Origin: RUG14186 sp964644555
GTDB lineage: Bacteria > Bacillota > Clostridia > Eubacteriales > Anaerofustaceae
Assembly: GCA_964644555.1 (NCBI GenBank)
Contig: CAZXWI010000004.1
Coordinates: forward strand, 1-34,050
Length of the DNA: 34,050 nucleotides
Reading direction: 5' to 3'
The stretch's first letter is position 1. Every line of letters starts with the position of its first letter. A program made the translations under genes and the position numbers. The notes beneath the pieces are model-generated. The model was not told the origin of the DNA, did not search any database, and saw only the letters and a program-made list of their open reading frames with translations. Of the stretch, positions 23,644 through 32,489 are shown one piece after another.

Positions 23644-23672
23644 ATTATACCATTAATTAGGCTTAATTGAAA
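23644..23672 (-). promoter_or_regulatory. Promoter of pgi
   Basis: On the - strand, TATAAT (23649-23644) is preceded by TGG, an extended -10. The -35 (TTTCAA, 23672-23667) at 17 bases is partial. The leader holds a small hairpin ATCATC-ATT-GATGAT (near 23614-23628). Confidence 0.7.
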
Positions 23673-23702
23673 CCTTGCAAAGCCGTAATATTGAAATTAA
23701 AT

Positions 23703-23727
23703 AAAAAAGGTGCCGATTAGCACCTTT
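23703..23727 (-). terminator. Terminator of the DUF134-NifX gene
   Basis: On the - strand, AAAGGTGC and GCACCTTT (23727-23720 with 23713-23706) form an 8-bp stem with a six-base loop, followed by TTTTTTATTT. It lies just after the stop at 23739. Confidence 0.85.
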
Positions 23728-23738
23728 AATTACTGTTA

Positions 23739-24554
23739 TTAATGGCAACCGCAGCCATGATTGTCGTCATGATGAGTGCAGTGATGTTCATGTTCTCCGC
23801 AGCCATGTTCACCGCATGTATGTGCTTCACCATGGTCGTGGTGATTGCACATTACATTCGGATTATAATCAAGCTTTCCATCTAAGAGCGCCTGCACTGC
23901 TTCATCGGCATCTCCCGAACAGCCTCCGTAAAGGATAATTCCTGCTTCGGCAAGTGCGTTTCTTGCACCGCCGCCGATACCTCCGCAAATGAGTGCATTT
24001 GCTCCGCTGAATGCAAGAAATCCTGCCAATGCACCATGCCCTGTTCCATTGGTATTAACAACAATTGAATTAACTATCTTATTTCCTTCGCAATCGTAAA
24101 TCTTGAACTGCTCCGTATGTCCGAAATGCTGAAAAATTTGTCCGTTTTCATAGGTTACCGCTATTCTCATAATATTATCTCCTTTTTTCTTCTCGATGAT
24201 TTCTTCCGATGGTATTTGCTCACACTCTCTATCGCACATTCTTCCACAGTCGTTTTTAGAACTTCCGTCGCATATGCGATAATTTCCTCCTGAGATGACC
24301 ACACACTTTCCCTCAACAAAGCTTTGTGCTATTTTAAACCTTGCATTTTCGTAGATCTCGGTTACCGTCGTTCTGGATATATCCATTTGTTTAGCACATT
24401 GCTCATGAGTTTTCTTCTCATAATCCACAAGCCGAATCACTTCGAATTCGTCCATCGACAACACTACCGTATCCGCATCTTTGCAATTTTCCGGCAAAAA
24501 GCTTCTATAACGAGGTTTTGCGCATATTCTGCGGCATTTTTGTGGTCTTGGCAA
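23739..24554 (-). CDS. DUF134 helix-turn-helix protein fused to a NifX-like domain
   Basis: This 271-residue protein joins three parts. Residues 1-110 are a DUF134 domain (PRPQKCRRICAKP at the start; helix-turn-helix near 47-75), predicted DNA-binding. Residues 129-235 are a dinitrogenase iron-molybdenum cofactor (NifX/NafY) domain (MRIAVTYENGQIFQHFGHTEQF; GGIGGGARNAL), a fold that binds Fe-S or Mo clusters. The last 36 residues are a tail with 12 His and 6 Cys, likely metal-binding. The start is TTG, six bases after GGAGGT; no ATG fits the conserved opening. An internal ATG at 24170 has its own strong ribosome site. DUF134 and NifX proteins are often neighbours in anaerobes, so the two may sense or carry metal. 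Confidence 0.88.
   Translation of the reverse strand: MPRPQKCRRICAKPRYRSFLPENCKDADTVVLSMDEFEVIRLVDYEKKTHEQCAKQMDISRTTVTEIYENARFKIAQSFVEGKCVVISGGNYRICDGSSKNDCGRMCDRECEQIPSEEIIEKKKGDNIMRIAVTYENGQIFQHFGHTEQFKIYDCEGNKIVNSIVVNTNGTGHGALAGFLAFSGANALICGGIGGGARNALAEAGIILYGGCSGDADEAVQALLDGKLDYNPNVMCNHHDHGEAHTCGEHGCGEHEHHCTHHDDNHGCGCH
24168..24185 (-). promoter_or_regulatory. Internal ribosome binding site and start for the NifX-like half
   Basis: On the - strand, AAAGGAG (24185-24179) lies eight bases before an in-frame ATG (24170-24168) that matches the usual start of stand-alone NifX-like proteins (MRIAVTYENG). A separate NifX-like protein of 143 residues could be made alongside the fusion. Confidence 0.65.
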
Positions 24555-24583
24555 AGTCGCACCTCCGTTTCCGTCATATGTCG

Positions 24584-24612
24584 ATTATAGCATATATTTT
24601 CCCTATTATCAA
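24584..24612 (-). promoter_or_regulatory. Promoter of the DUF134-NifX gene
   Basis: On the - strand, TTGATA (24612-24607), 17 bases, then TATAAT (24589-24584) with TGC just before it. The match is close to consensus with an extended -10. Confidence 0.85.
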
Positions 24613-24642
24613 CCGTGTATATATATTTTAGGATTTTATAAC

Positions 24643-24679
24643 ACAATAATAAATGCACTACCCTAAAAGGATAGTGCAT
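24643..24679 (-). terminator. Terminator of rpoBC
   Basis: ATGCACTA-T-CC and GG-G-TAGTGCAT (24679-24669 with 24663-24653, - strand) form an 11-pair stem with a UUUUA loop, followed by TTATTATTG. One pair is a U-G wobble on the - strand but a C-A mismatch on the + strand, which fixes the direction as rpoC's. Confidence 0.82.
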
Positions 24680-24701
24680 CATTGTATTAATTTATTGATT
24701 T

Positions 24702-27700
24702 TTAGAATATATCGGTAATTCTTTCAAAGAAGTGATCATCTGCTTCCGGAATTTGCATAATAGGCTCTTTTCCGTAAGTATTTTCGTCTTCATCAATTTC
24801 ATCGATATCATCGTAATTATCCAAATCGTATTCTTCTTCATCCGATTCATCATTGATGATATAACGGCTGTCAACTTCGGGTTCGATATCAGCATATGCT
24901 TTGATACCCGTACCTGCCGGAATGAGTTTACCGATGATGATGTTCTCTTTAAGTCCTACCAATGGGTCTATCTTGCCCTTTACAGCTGCATCTGTAAGAA
25001 CTCTTGTTGTTTCCTGGAATGATGCTGCCGAAAGGAAGCTTGATGTAGCCAAAGCAGCTTTTGTGATACCCAAAAGAGTTCTTTCGTATGTAGCAGGCTG
25101 TTTGCCCTCTTTGATTACTCTTTCGTTTTCTTCTTCAAGCTCTACCCTGTCTACGCTGACACCGGGTAAAAGATTGGTATCACCGCTGTCGATAACTCTG
25201 TATTTTCTCATCATCTGTCTGATGATAACTTCGATATGTTTATCATTGATATGAACACCTTGGAGTCTGTATACTTTCTGTACTTCCTGAAGAATATATC
25301 TCTGAACTCCGTCAACGCCCTTAACTGCAAGCAAGTCGTTGGGGTTGATACTACCTCTTGTTATCTCATCACCTGCTTTAACTGCAGAACCATCTCTTGC
25401 TACTATAGTTTCGCCGAACGGGATCTCGTATTCACGCATATCTTCTGCATTAGTAACAGTTACGACACGCATATTCTTTTTATTTTCGCTTAAAGATACG
25501 ATACCGTCGATTTCACTGATGATTGCAACACCTTTCGGACGACGAGCTTCGAATAATTCTTCTACACGGGGAAGACCCTGCGTCATATCGTCTGCACCGG
25601 CAACACCACCTGTATGGAAGGTACGCATTGTAAGCTGTGTACCCGGTTCACCGATTGATTGAGCCGCAATAGTACCTACGGTTTCACCGATGTTAACGGG
25701 TTTGAGCGTTGTCATATCAATACCGTAGCATTTCTGACAAACACCGCTCTTGCTCTTACAGTTGAATACCGCTCTTATAGATACTTTCTTAATACCTGCT
25801 GCTTGAATCTCATCGGCTTTGGCAAATGTTATAAGTTCTCCCGCAGGCACAATAACTTCGCCTGTTTTCGGATGAACAACATCTGCAAATGCATATCGTC
25901 CGGAAATTCTTTCTTTCAAAGATTCTATAGTATCATTACCGTTTTTGATTGCCGAAACTTCGAATCCTTCATCGGAATGACAATCGTGTTCACGGATTAT
26001 CTGATCTTGGCTGACATCAACAAGTCGTCTTGTGAGGTAACCCGATTCAGCAGTTCTCAAAGCTGTATCCGTAAGACCTTTACGAGCACCGTGCGAAGAA
26101 ATGAAGAATTCCAATACATCAAGGCCTTCACGGAAGTTAGCCTTAATAGGAAGTTCGATAATTTCTCCCGTAGGTGAAGCCATAAGACCACGCATACCAG
26201 CAAGCTGTCTTATCTGGTTCTTAGAACCACGAGCACCTGAGTTTGCCATCATGTTGATCGGGTTTTTCGGGTCGAGGTTGTTCATAAGCGCAGCTGTTAC
26301 ATCGTCGGTGGCTTTTGTCCAAACATCAATTGTTTTACGCTTTCTTTCTTCGTTTGTATAGAAACCTCTTGCGAATTTAGCATATATCTTTCCGACTTCT
26401 TTTTCAGCTTCGTCCAAAATTGCTTTCTTGCTTTCCGGAACCTGCATATCGGCAACACCGATAGAAGTTGCGGACTGAGTTGAATATTTGAATCCGTTGC
26501 TCTTGATATCATCAAGGAGAATAGATGTTTTGGCTGCTCCGAATGTGAGGAAACTCTGGTAAACGATTTTAGAGAGCATTCCCTTATCTACAACGCAGTC
26601 TATTTCAAGCTTGAACATATCATCTAAAGATTCTCTCTTAACAAATCCTAAACTCTGAGGAATGATTTCGTTAAATAAGAATCTTCCGACAGTACTCTCT
26701 ACGAGTCTTGTCATAGGTTTGCCGTCAATAAGACGAGTAATTCTTACGTGTACTCTTTCATGGATATCTACTTCGTGGTTGGCATATGCCATTTCCATTT
26801 CTGCGATATCGGTAAAGTAAATATTACGATCCGGTAATGTATCATCTTCCATTGTCAAATAATACGAACCAAGGATCATATCCTGCGACGGTGAAACAAC
26901 CGGCATACCGTCCTGAGGCTTAAGGATATTGTATGCGGCAAGCATAAGAAGTCTTGCCTCTGCCTGTGCCTCTACACTGAGCGGAACGTGAATAGCCATC
27001 TGGTCGCCGTCAAAGTCGGCATTATATGCCGTACATACCAACGGGTGAAGTTTTAAAGCTCTGCCCTCTACCAAAACAGGTTCGAATGCCTGAATACCCA
27101 AACGGTGAAGTGTCGGGGCACGGTTAAGCATTACGGGGTGATCTTTGATAACATCATCCAAAACATCCCATACAACAGGGTCTAAACGCTCTACTTTTCG
27201 TTTTGCACCTTTGATATTTTGATCATACTTGCTCTTAACAAGCTCTCTCATTACAAAAGGCTTAAACAATTCGATTGCCATTTCTTTAGGCACACCGCAT
27301 TGATACATTTTAAGTTCAGGTCCTACAACGATAACCGAACGACCCGAATAGTCAACTCGTTTACCGAGGAGGTTTTGTCTGAATCGACCTTGCTTACCTT
27401 TTAACATATCGGATAAGCTTCTCAATGCTCTGTTACCCGGACCTACAACGGGTCTGCCGTGGCGGCCGTTATCAATAAGAGCATCTACCGCTTCCTGAAG
27501 CATACGCTTTTCATTTTGGATAATAATATCCGGTGCGTCAAGCTCCAAAAGTTTCTGAAGTCTGTTATTTCTGTTGATAACTCGTCTGTAAAGGTCGTTC
27601 ATGTCGCTTGTAGCGTATCTTCCACCATCAAGCATAACCATAGGACGAAGATCCGGCGGTATAACAGGAACTACAGTAAGCACCATATCTTCGGGTCTGT

Positions 27701-28388
27701 TGCCCGATTTTCTGAATGCATCCACAACTTCAAGCTTTTTAATGGCTTTGGTCTTTTTCTGACCGGTACCGTTTACAACGATATCTTTGAGTGCTTCTGC
27801 TTCAGCATCAAGATCTATTGCCGACAACAAATCATAGATTGCCTCCGCACCGATTTTTGCTGTAAAGTCGTTGTTGAACTTTTCTTTATTTTCCTTGTAT
27901 TCGGCCTCTGTCAATATCTGTCGAGGTTCGAGCGGTGAGTTGCCCGGATCTGTAACGATATATGCGGCAAAATAAATTATTTTTTCAAGTTCTTTCGGCG
28001 ACAAATCAAGCATAACACCTATTCTTGAAGGTGTGCCTTTGAAATACCAAATGTGAGTAACAGGGGCAGCAAGCTCTATATGCCCCATTCTCTCACGTCT
28101 TACTTTTGATTTTGTAACTTCAACTCCGCATCTGTCGCAGATAACGCCTTTATTCTTAATCTGCTTATATTTACCGCAGTGGCATTCCCAGTCCTTCATA
28201 GGTCCGAAAATCTTTTCGCAGAACAAACCGTCTCTTTCCGGCTTGGAAGTACGATAGTTGATAGTTTCAGGTTTCTTTACCTCTCCGTATGACCATTCAC
28301 GAATCTTTTCGGGTGAGGCAAGACTTATCTTAATTGCTTTAAAATCAGTTATTTGCTCTGATTGTTTATTAGAATTCAACTGGCTCAA
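24702..28388 (-). CDS. rpoC: DNA-directed RNA polymerase subunit beta'
   Basis: This 1228-residue subunit is RpoC, which carries the polymerase active site. The N-terminal zinc ribbon is CHCGKYKQIKNKGVICDRCG, the Mg-binding NADFDGDQM lies near residue 456, and the second zinc site is CKSKSGVCQKC. Length is close to the usual Bacillota size. The start is TTG, seven bases after GGAGG; the next in-frame codons give MSQLNSNKQSEQ, and no ATG suits. The C-terminus carries an extra acidic stretch (about residues 1178-1205, with DEEEYDLDNYDD), followed by a neutral end. It follows rpoB by 31 bases and ends at the terminator at 24643. Confidence 0.98.
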   Translation of the reverse strand: MSQLNSNKQSEQITDFKAIKISLASPEKIREWSYGEVKKPETINYRTSKPERDGLFCEKIFGPMKDWECHCGKYKQIKNKGVICDRCGVEVTKSKVRRERMGHIELAAPVTHIWYFKGTPSRIGVMLDLSPKELEKIIYFAAYIVTDPGNSPLEPRQILTEAEYKENKEKFNNDFTAKIGAEAIYDLLSAIDLDAEAEALKDIVVNGTGQKKTKAIKKLEVVDAFRKSGNRPEDMVLTVVPVIPPDLRPMVMLDGGRYATSDMNDLYRRVINRNNRLQKLLELDAPDIIIQNEKRMLQEAVDALIDNGRHGRPVVGPGNRALRSLSDMLKGKQGRFRQNLLGKRVDYSGRSVIVVGPELKMYQCGVPKEMAIELFKPFVMRELVKSKYDQNIKGAKRKVERLDPVVWDVLDDVIKDHPVMLNRAPTLHRLGIQAFEPVLVEGRALKLHPLVCTAYNADFDGDQMAIHVPLSVEAQAEARLLMLAAYNILKPQDGMPVVSPSQDMILGSYYLTMEDDTLPDRNIYFTDIAEMEMAYANHEVDIHERVHVRITRLIDGKPMTRLVESTVGRFLFNEIIPQSLGFVKRESLDDMFKLEIDCVVDKGMLSKIVYQSFLTFGAAKTSILLDDIKSNGFKYSTQSATSIGVADMQVPESKKAILDEAEKEVGKIYAKFARGFYTNEERKRKTIDVWTKATDDVTAALMNNLDPKNPINMMANSGARGSKNQIRQLAGMRGLMASPTGEIIELPIKANFREGLDVLEFFISSHGARKGLTDTALRTAESGYLTRRLVDVSQDQIIREHDCHSDEGFEVSAIKNGNDTIESLKERISGRYAFADVVHPKTGEVIVPAGELITFAKADEIQAAGIKKVSIRAVFNCKSKSGVCQKCYGIDMTTLKPVNIGETVGTIAAQSIGEPGTQLTMRTFHTGGVAGADDMTQGLPRVEELFEARRPKGVAIISEIDGIVSLSENKKNMRVVTVTNAEDMREYEIPFGETIVARDGSAVKAGDEITRGSINPNDLLAVKGVDGVQRYILQEVQKVYRLQGVHINDKHIEVIIRQMMRKYRVIDSGDTNLLPGVSVDRVELEEENERVIKEGKQPATYERTLLGITKAALATSSFLSAASFQETTRVLTDAAVKGKIDPLVGLKENIIIGKLIPAGTGIKAYADIEPEVDSRYIINDESDEEEYDLDNYDDIDEIDEDENTYGKEPIMQIPEADDHFFERITDIF

Positions 28389-28419
28389 GGATTATCCTCC
28401 CGTTTAAAATCAGTTTAGT

Positions 28420-31400
28420 TTAAAATTCATCATCTTCATCGTCTTCGAAATCATCCGATAAATCATCATCGTCATCTTCATCATCGAAATCATCGAAGTC
28501 GTCATCATCGTCAAAGCCTTCATCGTCAAAATCATCGTCGTCATCTTCGAAATCGTCATCATCCTCATCAATTTCGTATTCGATGGTTTCCTGATCTATA
28601 TTTTTGACTTTGAGCATATCAGGTGCCGTAATATCGTAATCGTCAGAAAGAACAACTTCGTTGCCATCTGCGTCGAGAACCTTAATATCAAGGCACAAAC
28701 TCTGGAACTCTTTAATAAGAACCTTGAAGCTTTCCGGTATACCCGGTTTGGGGATATTTTCTCCCTTTACAATAGCCTCATAGGCCTTAACTCTTCCCAC
28801 AATATCGTCTGATTTAACTGTGAGAATTTCTTGAAGAACATTTGCTGCACCGTAAGCTTCGATTGCCCAAACTTCCATTTCACCGAAACGCTGTCCGCCG
28901 AATTGAGCTTTACCACCCAAAGGCTGCTGAGTAACAAGTGAGTACGGGCCGGTCGAACGAGCATGCATTTTTTCATCTACCATATGGTGGAGTTTTAACA
29001 TATACATATATCCGACTGTTATCGGGTTAACGAATTTTTCACCGCTTCTTCCGTCATACAGCTGAACTTTTCCTGTCGGGCTTAAATTAGCCATTTCAAG
29101 GCATTCTCTAATATCGGATTCTCTTGCACCGTCAAATACTGGGGTTGCAATCTCCCAACCCAATGCACGGCATGCAAGACCGAGATGTACTTCCAAAACC
29201 TGTCCGATATTCATACGCGACGGAACGCCCATCGGTGAAAGCATGATATCAAGCGGTGTACCGTCTTCCATGAACGGCATATCTTCTTCCGGAAGAATAC
29301 GGCTGATAACACCCTTGTTACCATGACGACCAGCCATTTTATCGCCGACTGAAATTTTACGTTTAACTGCAACATATACTCTGACGAGTTTAATTACGCC
29401 CGGCTTTAATTCGTCACCGTTTTCACGGGTAAATTCTTTTATATCAACAACTATACCAGACTGACCGTGAGGTACTTTAAGTGACGTATCTCTTACTTCT
29501 CTTGCCTTTTCACCGAAAATAGCACGAAGGAGTCTTTCTTCTGCTGAGAGGTCTGTTTCACCTTTCGGTGTTACTTTACCTACCAAGATATCGTCGCTTG
29601 TTACTTCCGCACCGATTCTGATGATACCGCGTGAGTCAAGGTTTTTGATCGCATCTTCGCCGATATTCGGAATTTCTCTTGTTATCTCTTCGGGTCCGAG
29701 CTTGGTTTCTCTTGCTTCGGCTTCGAACTCTTCGATATGTATTGAAGTATATACATCATCTTTAACGAGTCTTTCGCTTAAGATGATAGCGTCTTCGTAG
29801 TTGTAGCCTTCCCATGTCATAAAGCCGATAAGAACATTTCGTCCGAGTGCCAAGTCACCATTATCGGTTGACGGGCCATCTGCTATAACATCTCCTACAT
29901 TTATATGTTCACCGAGTTTGACTATAGGATGCTGGTTAACACAGGTACCTTGGTTGGAGCGCTTGAACTTGAGAAGCTTGAAGTTCTTTATCTGTTTTGT
30001 ATCTTCATTTTTAATGGTTATGTTGTCAGCGGATACCCTTGTTACAACACCTTCAAAATCGGATACTACGCAGGCTCCCGAGTCTTTTGCGGCACGATAT
30101 TCTATACCTGTACCGACTTTCGGAGCTTCCGTTACCAAAAGAGGAACTGCCTGACGCTGCATGTTTGAACCCATGAGCGCACGGTTGGAGTCATCGTTTT
30201 CCAAGAACGGAATCAAGCTTGTAGCTATTGACACCATCTGTCGAGGCGATACATCCATGTAATCGACTCTTTCTCTTGCTGCCCCTACGAAATCACGAAG
30301 CTTACCTGTACGAGATGTAACTCGTTCGTTTACAAAGAAGTTATTTTCATCAAGTGGTTCACTTGCCTGAGCTATAGTATAATTTCCTTCTTCTTCTGCG
30401 GAAATATAATCGATTCTGTCAATTACCTGACCATTGACTACCTTCCTGTACGGAGTTTCTATAAAGCCGTATTTATTAACTCTTGCGTATGTTGACAAAG
30501 AACCGATAAGACCTATATTCGGACCTTCAGGAGTTTCTATCGGGCAGATTCTTCCGTAGTGCGAATGGTGAATATCCCTGACTTCGAAACCTGCTCTTTC
30601 TCTTGTAAGACCACCCGGACCTAAAGCGGAAAGTCTTCTCTTATGGGTGAGTTCCGCAAGAGGGTTGGTTTGATCCATAAATTGAGAAAGCTGCGATGAA
30701 CCGAAGAATTCTTTTAATGCGGCACTGACAGGTCTTATATTAACAAGTGCCTGCGGTGTGATTTCTTCAGGGTCTAAAAGCTGCATTCTTTCTCTTACAT
30801 TCTTTTCGAATCGAGCCATACCGATTCTGAACTGGTTTTGTAAAAGTTCGCCTACAGAACGGAGTCTTCTGTTACCTAAGTGGTCAATATCGTCATATTC
30901 TCCGATTCCATGTTCAAGACCTAAGTTGTAGCTTATTGAAGCTATGATATCATCCGGAGTTACTGTTTTGGGGCAAAGTTCGGATAAACGAGCTTTGAAT
31001 GCAGCACATTTTTCTTCGCTTGTAGCATCCATTTCGAGAATTTCGTCCAAAATTGCCGTTCTTACAGGTGTATCCAATTCAAATTCACTTATATCAAAAT
31101 CAATATCGTATTTATCGGCATATACCGTAGCGTTACCTATAACTTTTACGATATTTCCATCGGGTGCGATTACCTTAACTGAGTTGATACCGCTGTTTTG
31201 AATATCCCATGCAAGCTGAGGAGTTATCTTTTCATCTTTCATGCATATAATTTCGCCTGTTTTCGGATGTGCCAAAGTTTCGGCAGCACTCATTCCTATA
31301 AGACGAATTGCAAGTGCAAGCTTTTTATTGAGCTTGTAGCGACCAACAGCCATAAGATCGTAACGCCTCGGATCAAAGAACATCGAATTAAACAACGGAC

Positions 31401-32151
31401 GAGCGGAGTCTATCGTTGCAGGCTCTCCCGGACGAAGTTTTTTGTAGATTTCTGTAAGACCGCTTTCAACCGATGTGGAAAGGTCCTTTTGGAGTGTATC
31501 CATAAGGCGGGCTTCATCGCCGAAGAGTTCGATAATCTCGGCATTCGTTCCGATACCGATAGCTCTTATGAGTGCAGTAATAGGTATCTTACGGGTTCTG
31601 TCTACACGAACATATAATATGTTGTTGGAATCCGTTTCGTATTCAAGCCATGCACCTCTGTTTGGTATGAGCTGAGATGCAATAAGGTCTTTACCGTGTT
31701 TATCGGTTTCCTTAGAGAAGTATGCTCCTGGAGAACGCACCAACTGGCTTACGACTACCCTTTCGGCACCGTTTATGATAAATGTTCCGGTGTTCGTCAA
31801 AAGAGGGAAGTCTGCCATAAATATGTTCTGCTCTTTGATTTCGCCTGTCTGTTTGTTAGTGTAACGAATCTTTACCTTGAGTGATGAGGAGAAGTTTGTG
31901 TCCCTCTCTTTACATTCTTCAATGCTGTATTTCGGATTGCCGTCAAGGCTGTAATCGATAATTTCCAAGAAAAGATTACCCGAAAAGTCCACAATTGGGT
32001 TAACATCATTGAAAACTTCCTGTAAGCCTTTGTCGAGGAACCACTGATAAGATGCTTTCTGTATCTCGATCAGGTATGGCAATTCCATAACATCATCAAT
32101 ACGGGAAAAATTCATTCTGGTATGTCTTCCTATTTGTTCCGCATGTACCAT
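28420..32151 (-). CDS. rpoB: DNA-directed RNA polymerase subunit beta, with a long acidic tail
   Basis: This 1243-residue subunit is RpoB. The rifampicin region (near residues 478-510) reads FGSSQLSQFMDQTNPL, then HKRRLSALGPGG, with the usual drug-contact residues and no known resistance change. The protein ends in a 49-residue run of 32 Asp, 7 Glu and 7 Phe in place of the short tail found in Bacillus RpoB. The tail is coded by repeated GAT/GAC-type codons (28423-28569), a repeat that could grow or shrink by slippage. AAGGAG lies six bases before the ATG. The usual rplJ-rplL genes are not upstream; pth is. Confidence 0.98.
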   Translation of the reverse strand: MVHAEQIGRHTRMNFSRIDDVMELPYLIEIQKASYQWFLDKGLQEVFNDVNPIVDFSGNLFLEIIDYSLDGNPKYSIEECKERDTNFSSSLKVKIRYTNKQTGEIKEQNIFMADFPLLTNTGTFIINGAERVVVSQLVRSPGAYFSKETDKHGKDLIASQLIPNRGAWLEYETDSNNILYVRVDRTRKIPITALIRAIGIGTNAEIIELFGDEARLMDTLQKDLSTSVESGLTEIYKKLRPGEPATIDSARPLFNSMFFDPRRYDLMAVGRYKLNKKLALAIRLIGMSAAETLAHPKTGEIICMKDEKITPQLAWDIQNSGINSVKVIAPDGNIVKVIGNATVYADKYDIDFDISEFELDTPVRTAILDEILEMDATSEEKCAAFKARLSELCPKTVTPDDIIASISYNLGLEHGIGEYDDIDHLGNRRLRSVGELLQNQFRIGMARFEKNVRERMQLLDPEEITPQALVNIRPVSAALKEFFGSSQLSQFMDQTNPLAELTHKRRLSALGPGGLTRERAGFEVRDIHHSHYGRICPIETPEGPNIGLIGSLSTYARVNKYGFIETPYRKVVNGQVIDRIDYISAEEEGNYTIAQASEPLDENNFFVNERVTSRTGKLRDFVGAARERVDYMDVSPRQMVSIATSLIPFLENDDSNRALMGSNMQRQAVPLLVTEAPKVGTGIEYRAAKDSGACVVSDFEGVVTRVSADNITIKNEDTKQIKNFKLLKFKRSNQGTCVNQHPIVKLGEHINVGDVIADGPSTDNGDLALGRNVLIGFMTWEGYNYEDAIILSERLVKDDVYTSIHIEEFEAEARETKLGPEEITREIPNIGEDAIKNLDSRGIIRIGAEVTSDDILVGKVTPKGETDLSAEERLLRAIFGEKAREVRDTSLKVPHGQSGIVVDIKEFTRENGDELKPGVIKLVRVYVAVKRKISVGDKMAGRHGNKGVISRILPEEDMPFMEDGTPLDIMLSPMGVPSRMNIGQVLEVHLGLACRALGWEIATPVFDGARESDIRECLEMANLSPTGKVQLYDGRSGEKFVNPITVGYMYMLKLHHMVDEKMHARSTGPYSLVTQQPLGGKAQFGGQRFGEMEVWAIEAYGAANVLQEILTVKSDDIVGRVKAYEAIVKGENIPKPGIPESFKVLIKEFQSLCLDIKVLDADGNEVVLSDDYDITAPDMLKVKNIDQETIEYEIDEDDDDFEDDDDDFDDEGFDDDDDFDDFDDEDDDDDLSDDFEDDEDDEF

Positions 32152-32324
32152 CTGCTACTCCTTAAAAGAGATTTTTTGTTGGGGGTGTCCCTAAATATGA
32201 AAAAGAGCTTTATTTATTGCAGAAAAATATGAAATTTAAATCTGATAAATATAACGCTCTCCCTTCATTTTTTAAAAATATTTTCACAAAAAATACTAAA
32301 AAAAGCATTTCCGTGCAATTTACA

Positions 32325-32353
32325 ATTCTACAACACAAACAAGAGCCTGTCAA
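32325..32353 (-). promoter_or_regulatory. Promoter of rpoBC
   Basis: On the - strand, TTGACA (32353-32348), 17 bases, TAGAAT (32330-32325). The start would fall near 32318, leaving a leader of about 165 bases before rpoB. Confidence 0.88.
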
Positions 32354-32382
32354 TACTTATTTAAAAAAAATTAAAATAAATA

Positions 32383-32412
32383 TTGACAAACCCCTGCCTG
32401 TATTTATATAAT
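32383..32412 (+). promoter_or_regulatory. Strong divergent promoter in the rpoB-pth gap
   Basis: TTGACA (32383-32388), 18 bases, TATAAT (32407-32412) on the + strand, with exact consensus hexamers. It stands back to back with the rpoB promoter, the two -35 boxes being 29 bases apart. No gene lies downstream on the + strand before the terminator at 32452. Confidence 0.75.
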
Positions 32413-32417
32413 AGTTT

Positions 32418-32489
32418 GTCTTAAATATTTTTATAATGATTTTCAACCTACACATCTTCGCATTAATGGAGATGTATTTTTATTTTATT
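32418..32489 (+). ncRNA. Candidate small RNA of about 65-70 nt
   Basis: The + strand promoter at 32383-32412 would start an RNA near 32418, and the terminator at 32452-32489 would end it about 65-70 nt later. The RNA holds no ribosome site and no convincing open frame; its 3' end would overlap the last few codons of pth on the opposite strand. The 5' half is U/A-rich. No known small RNA family was recognised. Confidence 0.5.
32452..32489 (+). terminator. Terminator on the + strand before pth
   Basis: ACATCTTCG (32452-32460) pairs with TGGAGATGT (32467-32475) around CATTAA, nine pairs with two G-U wobbles, followed by ATTTTTATTTTATT. The wobble pairs and the T-run both work only on the + strand. 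The - strand (pth direction) lacks a T-run here. Confidence 0.7.

Noticed and set aside
24702..32151. Many open frames of 60-170 codons on the + strand over rpoB and rpoC.
   Set aside because: All are shadows of the two large genes. None has a ribosome site with a recognisable product.
32217..32411. A 64-codon + strand frame in the rpoB-pth gap.
   Set aside because: It crosses the rpoB promoter and the divergent promoter, has no ribosome site, and is Lys-rich as expected for AT-rich non-coding DNA.
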